The notes beneath the pieces are model-generated. The model had not been told where the DNA came from and ran no database searches. It saw only the letters and a program-made list of their open reading frames with translations. This document shows, piece after piece, positions 57,246 through 64,000 of a stretch of DNA of 64,000 nucleotides. Source of the stretch: Erinaceus europaeus (taxonomy: Eukaryota > Chordata > Mammalia > Eulipotyphla > Erinaceidae); the NCBI RefSeq assembly GCF_950295315.1, contig NC_080172.1, forward strand, positions 79,813,118-79,877,117. The letters run 5' to 3'. How positions within the stretch are numbered: the stretch's first letter is position 1; the number at the start of each line of letters is the position of its first letter. Both the position numbers and the translations under genes were made by a program.

Positions 57246-58189
57246 TGTTTAATTTTTTTAAAATGTTCTTCATGGATTCCGGAAAATAAAAGTTAAACTG
57301 TAACAATCTGCATTCCAAAATCTCTCAGCATTATACTTTACAAATACACACAGATCATTTAGATAAATCCATTTTTTCATGCCCATATGGTCTTCATCTA
57401 TAACTTCTGACTCAATTTAAAAAAAAAGTGTATCTTGTTTACAAGTGATTTCTGAAAACACCTGAAGCTGGGTCTGATTGCCGATAAAAATCATGAAAAA
57501 AAAAAGGTGGGAATTTCAGTCCCCACTGATTTCCCATGGTGGGAGAGGGACAAGAAGTTGCCTCAAATTGTCAATAATAATGATTCCGACCATTGTCTAT
57601 GTAATGAAACCTCCAACTGTAATCTGAAAGGAGGGGTTTCAGAGACTCTCTAGGTTGGGAACTGAGGAGAATGGTATACTTGAGGAGGGCACTGAGATAA
57701 GTAAGGTACTCCTTAACTTATGCATATCTTCTGATTGCTCTTGAGTTATCCATTGTAATGAATCAGTGATCTAGTGAGTTCACTATTTTCCTGAGTTCTG
57801 TATGCAATTTTAGAGCAGTACTACAATTGAACCTGAGGAAGAGGGTCCCTGGAAACTCTGATTTGTAGCCTGCCAGTAAGAAACATTTAGCTCCAGTATG
57901 CAGTTAGTTGGTCAGAAGGTCTGATAATAACCTTTTCTTATAGCAGGCATCTAAAGACAGAGGATGGTCCTAAAAGACTCAGTACTTTATTTAGAATGCC
58001 TAACGATATCTTCATGGGAATTGTGCCAAAACCATCAGGAAGTGAGCTGAATGGCTGAAAATCCTGTTGGTGTCCATAAATTGTTTTCTGGTGCAAAAGA
58101 CCCTCTACAATTTCCCATTTGAAAGTAGTTAAAGAAACCCTACACAAGTCTACAATCTAAAGGTAGAGAATGATGATAAGTTGATTTTC
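57246..58189. other. Intron, no feature recognised
   Basis: Nothing recognised; the minus ORF at 57938-58147 has no motif. Confidence 0.45.
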
Positions 58190-58415
58190 TTTTTAACCAC
58201 AGGATTTTAACTGGGACTCTGTACCTGCACAACTCCATTGTTACCAGTGGGCTTTAGTTTTAGAGGCTAAGAGATTGAACAGAGAGACAGAGAGAGGAGA
58301 GATATCACAGTGATGATCCTTCACTGATGAAGCTGATGGGGCCAGGGAATGAACTCAGGTTCTTATGCATGACAAAGTGTATGTTTTATCAAATGAGCCA
58401 TCCCACAGTCCCTCA
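58190..58415 (-). mobile_element. Old long-form SINE, antisense
   Basis: CCTGCACAACTCCATTGTTACC, GAACAGAGAGACAGAGAGAGG, GGAATGAACTCAGGTTCTTAT, GAGCCATCCCACAGTCCC. Confidence 0.65.
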
Positions 58416-59017
58416 GATGTTGATTCATTAGATGGTGGAAGACACAATTAAGCATTCTAGTTTCATGACAGTATTCCTTCTGAATACTGAGCAAGTTTTC
58501 TTTTGATACTGTTCTCACAGTGAAATCACCCTTAATTCTATAATCCAACCTTTAATGAACTCATACTGTGAGCATGAATCTTGCCAGATGTTTCTCCCAC
58601 AGTTGAAATTCAGTTTTATAAGCCACCTCTTTCCCATACACTCTAATATTCTATAGATGAGTCAGGAGAATGAAGTTTCTAAATAACAAAGCTAAGAATG
58701 AAAACTTGGAAAGTTATCCTAACTCTCTTAACATCCTTTTAAACTTTAATGTGTAAGCATTATCTCTCTTAATGACTTATTTTTACTTAACACAAAGCTT
58801 CTATTAAACCAGTAGCTTTCAAACTTTTACATTAACTTTTAAATTAACCACAACAAAGCACATTCACTTTATGATTCAGTACAAGCATATGTGTCTGTGT
58901 GTGTGTGTGTTACATTTAACATTAAAAAAGGTATCTGACCAAACAATGCTTACCTCAGTATAAGTACAAAGCATTCTGACATTATTTTCTATTTCATATT
59001 TCTAAAAAAGTTTATTT
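58416..59017. other. Intron, short (TG)n at about 58897
   Basis: Nothing else recognised. Confidence 0.45.
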
Positions 59018-59149
59018 AAGGGGGGAAGGTGGTGGTGAATTCAGTCAAGTGCACACAATATCAGAAACAAGGACATGGGCTCAAGCCTTCTTTTCACATT
59101 GTGGGGTGGAGGAGAGCTTTATGAGTTGCAAAGCAGTGCTGCAGGACTC

Positions 59150-59180
<31 letters not shown>

Positions 59181-59352
59181 CATCCTCTCTTGCCTTTTCT
59201 CCCCTTCCTTTCCCACCTTAACTTTTTCCTCTGTCCTAGAAAATAAAGTAAAAGGAAAAGAAAAAAAATGGAGAAAAAGTGGATGCCAGCAATAGAGAAT
59301 TCATCATGTAGGCACCACACTCTAGTGATAGTCCTGCTGGCAATTAAAAAAA
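59018..59352 (+). mobile_element. Type B-headed SINE, long form
   Basis: GGGGGAAGGTGGTGGTGAATTC head, (CT)n body at 59150-59182, extension GGATGCCAGCAATAGAGAATT. Confidence 0.75.
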
Positions 59353-59674
59353 ATATTTAAAAAGTTGATTTCAGTAAAATAGATTTGATTCCACAGCACC
59401 CTTACAAGTTGGGAACCTAAATGAGAAAAACCACTCTGTTAGAATACTCGATAATCCAGACTAATTACATTTAAAACAACCCAACTTGCATGCTTCAACC
59501 AAAGCCCTGTTTTCCAATGCTAGTCACCACCTCTTTTTACCTAGTGCATTTTGAATGGACATTACTGCAATGTGACCATTTTTCTCTACTACTTGAACTA
59601 TTGCTAAAAACTTTGAAATTTTTCCTACTGAAATAAAGCAAGATATTTCCATTGAATAGGAGTATTCTTATTCT
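59353..59674. other. Intron, no feature recognised
   Basis: Nothing recognised between two SINEs. Confidence 0.45.
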
Positions 59675-59687
59675 AATAAAATAATAG

Positions 59688-59900
59688 GGGGCCGAGTGGT
59701 GGCACACCTGGATCAGCGTACATGTTACAATGCACAAGGACCCGGGTTCGAGCCCCTGGTCCCCACCTGCAGGGGGAGAGCTTTGCAAGTGGTGAAGCAG
59801 GGCTGCAGGTGTCTCTCTGTCTCTCTCCCTCTCTATCACTCCCTTCCCTCTCAATTTCTGGCTGTCTCTATCCAATAAATAAATAAGTAAATAAATAAAA
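59688..59900 (+). mobile_element. Type B SINE, full length
   Basis: GGGGCCGAGTGGTGGCACACC head, GGTTCGAGCCCC B box, TATCCAATAAATAAATAAG end; AAAATAATAG on both sides. Confidence 0.94.
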
Positions 59901-60025
59901 ATAATAGAATAAAAACCTAGAAAATATCAAAAGAAAAAAAATCTTTCCACAGGATGGCTTATCTCAGGTGGCTATCCAAAATTGAACTTGACTTAGCTTT
60001 TATTAAAAAAAAAAAGTCTGACTCA

Positions 60026-60232
60026 GGAGCCAGGCAGTGGCATACCTGGTTGAACATACACTTTACAATGTGCAAGGATCCATGTTCAACCCCCCAGTCT
60101 CCAACTGCAAGAGGGAGGCTTCACTAGTAGTGAAACAGTGCATCTCTCTTTCTCTCTCCCTTTCTTTCTCCCCTTCTCCTCTCAAGTTTTCTCTGGCCTA
60201 TACAATTAATTAGTTAATTAATTAAGTAAAAA
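60026..60232 (+). mobile_element. Type B SINE
   Basis: AGGCAGTGGCATACCTGGTTG head, ATGTTCAACCCCCC, end AATTAATTAGTTAATTAATT. Confidence 0.85.
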
Positions 60233-60239
60233 TATAATG

Positions 60240-60500
60240 GGGTTCAGGCAGTGATGCACATAATAAGTGCACATAATACCATGTGCAATGACCTGGGTTT
60301 GAGATTCAAAAATGGTGAAGCAGGTCTGCAGGTGTTTTTCTTCCTCTCTATCTCCTCCTTCTCTCTTAACTTTTCTCTGTCCTATCTAATAACAAACAGA
60401 AAAATAAAAAGGAAAAAAGAAGTGTGTTGGGAACAGTGGATTCAGAGTTCTAGCATGAAGCTTCAGCAATAATCCTTGTGGCAATTAATAAAAAAAAATT
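60240..60500 (+). mobile_element. Type B-headed SINE, long form
   Basis: GGTTCAGGCAGTGATGCAC head, TGAAGCAGGTCTGCAGGTG body, extension TTGGGAACAGTGGATTCAG. Confidence 0.8.
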
Positions 60501-60814
60501 ACTCAAATGATTATAAAAGCAGATGTTCCAGTGCTCTAAGAGAGTAACTGGAACAGTATTAACATTATTCTGTGGTATTTTTAAATCTTTAAATATAGTT
60601 GGCATTTTTGCATGTGTTTTTTTGCATTAAAGAAATATGTGAAGTTCTAGTACCCATATTTGATAAATGCCAGACATGGCATTTTGCCATTCAGAGATTC
60701 TCAGCACCCCTAAAATTTGAAGCCATTATTATTCAACACAATTTTGCTAGGCTAGGACCTACTATTACTCATTTTACTCTCCATTACTAGTAATTCCCTG
60801 CTCTGGGATAACTT

Positions 60815-60950
60815 CTCCAGATACAAAAAGACAAACAGAGGGAATAAAAGAGACCACCAAAACTTCTTCTAGTGTAGTGGGGACTGGACTCAAACCAGGT
60901 CAGGCATATAGCAAAATGATCATACAAGTGAGAAATACTACTCTGTCTAT
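60815..60950 (-). mobile_element. Old SINE, antisense
   Basis: AGATACAAAAAGACAAACAGAG, GGACTGGACTCAAACCAGG, ATGATCATACAAGTGAG. Confidence 0.5.
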
Positions 60951-62647
60951 AACAAAACAATTGTTTTAGAATTTGCTTCTTCTCTCTTAAAACATATCAT
61001 CATTGCCTATTAAAACTGCTTTTCCAGATACTACAACCTTTAAATTAACACAAACATTATTTTAAAGAACAGAAGCTATTAATTTCGTTAATGTAGAAAA
61101 AAGGCTATTTTAAAAACGTCTTGTGTAATGGGAAGAGACTTAATATAATACCTCTTAAAAATGAGGTACAGTCCCTTAAAAGATGTTAGCAACTCTTTGT
61201 TGTTTAAAATGAAAGTTTCACCCAGGCATAACTGAGCTTATAGCCAAAGTGAGTATTCATATATGATTTTATAAATCTTAGAAATAGAGTTTTATGGAAA
61301 TGTTAACAGGCCCTGAGGTATAGCTGAACTTATTTTCAGGTAGTACTATAATTTGCAGTGTGTGTATGCTTAAAGACTGCAACAACACAAAAAGACTTTT
61401 TCTAATGCTGTAATTTTGTAGTTTTATTAGACTGAGTTATAGTATGAGAAAATATTCAGAAATTGCAGCTTAAATGAGAAAATGTGAATGGTGTTACTTA
61501 TATAAAATACTACTGCAATAGTTCTTTTATTAATTTTTAATGTTCAGCCCCCTCTGTGACCTCCTTTATTCTCTTACTGTCAACATGGCAAGCTGGAAAA
61601 ATTGAAATGGGCTGACAGAAAACAGTGCATGTTACAGTCTAACTCTGGAATCTCTCAACTCTATTTCTGCAGCACTTTCTAACACAGTCCCTGTTATTCT
61701 GCATTATAATAATATTTAAGGCTCTGTTTGATAGCACCTGATAAAAGAGTTGTGTCTGAACCCTGAGCAGGTGCTCTTCATCGGCCTTCTTCTTTCTGAC
61801 ATTATGGAAATGACATTCAATTTAAGCAGAATGCAATCATAGTTTTTTAATCACTCTTATAGAAACAGTTCATGCTCAAAACATAATAGCTCAGCATGGA
61901 TAGTGCTTTATTTGTGTCTATCCAGCCTCTTCCAAAAGCACAGTTTTGTCTGATTCAGCAAGGCTTTTTTTTTTTTTTTTAACAGTAGGATACTGCTATG
62001 TTATGTATATTTACCACAGTCTCTATCACCAAGGAGACTAATCCCCATACCAGTACAGTCAAGAACCCCACAGCATTGTTTCTGCAAGACCAAGTTCATG
62101 TTGTCACAGCAACAGAGTTCACAGGGCTAAGATACTGAACAGGACTTGGAGATTAAAACTCTTTCTGTTTTAAATGTTAAGTGTTCGTTGATGAGAGAGT
62201 ATGCGAAGGGGTGATATCTCCAACTGTCTTGTCTGCTAAAGCTATAAATACAATGTTTTAATGGTTTTCTTAGCATACTTGTGAAAGCAAGAATTTTGAA
62301 GGAGGTATATATCAAAATTTTAGAAAGAGTAGAAGCTAATACAGACTATGAAAAGATACTGTAATCAGAGCGCTTACTTCCCTTAAGAGGTCTTGGTGTT
62401 AACCTTCCTCTATAAGTTCTGATTGTGACATTGATGAATTCTGAGGCAAACACACTCCACAAAAGAAGAAAAACTCATGTTAAGCCCTATCTCAGCATTC
62501 TCTCATCTTGTGCTATCATTCACTTGAGTCTTCACACACAGCCTACTCCATCTGTTTCAATTAAGCATTTTGATCATCAATGAGTTATAAAAATTGGGGA
62601 TTATAAAATACACAATACACTTGCTTGCAAAATAACTTGTGATTTTT
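60951..62647. other. Repeat-poor intron block near exon 18
   Basis: About 1.7 kb with no recognised SINE or L1, less AT-rich in parts (61540-61800). A T18 run lies near 61965. Confidence 0.45.
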
Positions 62648-62860
62648 TTATTTGTTTCATATCTTAATAGTAGATTTAAAATTAAATTACAAAATTATGA
62701 GATAACAGGGGTATAATTCCACACTGCTTCCACCACCAGTTCTGTGTCCCCATTCCCTCCACAGGAAACTGCAGAAGTTCTCCCAACATCACATTTATGG
62801 CTTGACTATTATTTTTATAACTATCTATCTGTAATAACTTCAACTTTCTTACTCTTTTTA
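62648..62860 (-). mobile_element. Older L1 long-tail fragment
   Basis: Shares GAGATAACAGGGGTATAATT, CCACCAGTTCTGTGTCCCC and GGCTTGACTATTATTTTTAT with the copy near 240-370 and, on the other strand, with 37800-37910. Only the terminal part of the tail is kept. Confidence 0.7.
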
Positions 62861-62865
62861 TTTTA

Positions 62866-63120
62866 AATTGCCAGCAGGGTTATCATTGGGGCTCAGTGAT
62901 GCCACTACTAATCCATTGCTCCTGATGGCCTTTTTTTTTTTTTTTTTTTTTTAAGCGGGACAGAGAGAAATTGAGAGGGGATCAGAGATAGTGTGGGTGA
63001 GTGAAAAACAATGCAGACCTGTTTCATCACTTGTGAAGAGTCCCCCTTGTGGGTGGGGAGCAGGGGCTCGAACCCACGTCTTCACAGGCTAATATGAGCG
63101 CTTAACTGGGTGTGTCACCA
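62866..63120 (-). mobile_element. Long-form SINE, antisense, ending 72 bp from the exon 18 donor
   Basis: Reverse extension GATGCCACTACTAATCCATTG, T23 run, GGACAGAGAGAAATTGAGAGG, CAGGGGCTCGAACCCACG, TGTGTCACCATTTGAG. It is in the same orientation as DPYD transcription. Confidence 0.85.
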
Positions 63121-63192
63121 TTTGAGCTCATAACTTCTGATTTTTTAAACTACCTCCAAGAATGTAAAATGCAAAGAGAGATCAGCACTTAC

Positions 63193-63312
63193 CAGACACT
63201 CCTCCATATGTGGTCCGCTTCCCAATGCCCACTGCTGGCCAGGGTGTGCCATCGGCTTTTAATTCCATCAAACCGGAGACAGTGTTGGTGGCTGTTACAC
63301 CATCTGCACCAC
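63193..63312 (-). CDS. DPYD: DPYD exon 18 (dihydropyrimidine dehydrogenase), internal coding exon
   Basis: DPYD catalyses the NADPH-dependent reduction of uracil and thymine, and of 5-fluorouracil, in the cytosol as the first step of pyrimidine breakdown. On the minus strand an acceptor (pyrimidine tract then AAG, AG at 63313-63314) precedes 120 nt, followed by the donor GTAAGT at 63187-63192. The open frame begins with two bases of a split codon, has 39 codons and ends with one base of the next, which matches human exon 18 (c.2180-2299). Recognisable pieces are [26 protein letters not shown] and KRTTYGGVS, equivalent to human residues 728-766. Asn736 and Thr737, pyrimidine contacts in the pig enzyme structure, are present. 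I read Glu at 743, where I recall Gly in human. It belongs to the FMN/pyrimidine-binding domain. The frame is undamaged, so it is very likely a functional exon. Neighbouring exons are not in the window. Confidence 0.95.
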
Positions 63313-64000
63313 CTTGGAAAGACAAATCAACATTTACCTGCATTCTTAAAGGGACAATGACTTAAATCTATTCCAACCTGTACCTAGGAAAAAGCACACT
63401 CTACTTTCTTGTGAGGACATTCTTTCCACTCAAATGCTTTCATTAATTTCCATCAATTGGTCATTTTAATTATCATCATTTCATTTTTTTCAATTATTAT
63501 GTAGATGTGTACATATCAAATATTTTACATTCAATGTTATTTTCCAATCAATTTCGTGTCTTTGAAAATCAGTATACAATTTCTATTAGACAGATAAAAA
63601 TATAAGCATATATGATAAATTTATAAACACAAACATATAATACACAAGTCATATTTACCAAGGAGTGATGAATTCAATAGAGTATTAAGCATATATTTAA
63701 TGCAGTGTAACAAGCTGCATCAAGTATCAAGTGAGCTCATAAGAAATTTCACATCAGGAGTTGGGTGGTAGTGCAGCGGGTTAAGCACACAAGGCCCGAA
63801 GCGAAAGGACTTAAGGATACTGGTTCGAGCCCTTGGCTCCCCATCTGCAGGGGAGTCGCTTCACAAGCAGTGAAGCAGGTCTGCAGGTGTCTATTTTCCT
63901 CTCCCCCCTCTGTCTTCCCCTCTTCTCTCCATTTCTCTCTGTCCTATCCAACAATGATGACGACAACAACAATAATAATTACAACAATAAAACATGGGCA
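63313..64000 (-). other. DPYD: DPYD intron 17 (partial, 3' part)
   Basis: This is intronic sequence upstream, on the minus strand, of exon 18. Positions 63315-63335 hold the acceptor pyrimidine tract. From 63345 to 63756 the sequence is AT-rich with no repeat I can name, and from about 63757 a plus-strand type A SINE runs off the window end. As I recall, intron 17 is under 1 kb in human, so exon 17 may lie just beyond the right edge. I could not find it here. Confidence 0.8.
63757..64000 (+). mobile_element. Type A SINE, cut by the window end
   Basis: GAGTTGGGTGGTAGTGCAGC head, GGTTCGAGCCC B box, body to CAACAATAAAACATGGGCA. Lies in intron 17. Confidence 0.92.

Noticed and set aside
63112..63360. 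82-codon plus-strand ORF over the exon
   Set aside because: It is the shadow of the minus-strand DPYD exon; the minus frame has splice sites and the conserved peptide.

Overview
This is vertebrate, almost certainly placental-mammal, nuclear DNA. It is AT-rich, lacks long ORFs of cellular origin, and is crowded with LINE-1 fragments, tRNA-derived SINEs, solo LTRs and microsatellites. The abundant SINEs (heads of the type GTCGGGCGGTAGCACAGCGG with a B-box-like GGTTCGAGCCC) are those I associate with hedgehogs (Erinaceidae). The species call is therefore an inference from repeat families.

Only one piece of a functional protein gene is visible: a 120-bp minus-strand exon at 63193-63312 with consensus splice sites. 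It encodes residues equivalent to human DPYD (dihydropyrimidine dehydrogenase) 728-766, and its length and phase fit human exon 18. The window is therefore read as lying inside DPYD, transcribed right to left. Positions 63313-64000 are part of intron 17, and 1-63192 are more than 63 kb of intron 18. I found no exon 17 or exon 19.

Layout: 1-5000 holds old and young L1 3' tails and SINEs. 5000-6068 is one chimeric insertion, L1 3' end plus an inverted partial RPL12 cDNA. 6500-12850 holds SINEs, an L1-tail retrocopy with a perfect target-site duplication (TSD) and a 98-bp fold-back. 12960-19660 holds three solo or partial LTRs and two 3' ends of an unusual non-LTR element. 21765-26030 is an L1 with an internal deletion and a nested SINE. 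26600-30500 holds a (TG)-bearing minisatellite and a solo LTR with a perfect 5-bp TSD. 33000-37930 is a cluster of L1 3' ends. 38000-49750 is a SINE field with a MER5A relic and a 5'-inverted, nested old L1. 52260-56084 holds two L1s, the second carrying a 386-codon ORF2 C-terminal fragment fused to a long alternative 3' tail. 56470-63120 holds more SINEs. 63193-63312 is the exon.

Nothing here looks like an operon, defence system, CRISPR array or other multi-gene system. The interesting signals are retrotransposition events: the heterologous twin-priming product, the non-LTR C-terminus that resembles arthropod elements, the mixed L1 3' tails, and repeated use of one target site by two SINEs. 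All homology statements are from reading and memory; no search was run. SINE labels used below are mine: type A (GTCGGGCGG head), type B (GGCCGGGTGGTGG head, AATAAATAAA end), type C (short, CAAATAAATC-like end) and type D (GATAGCATAATGGTTA head).
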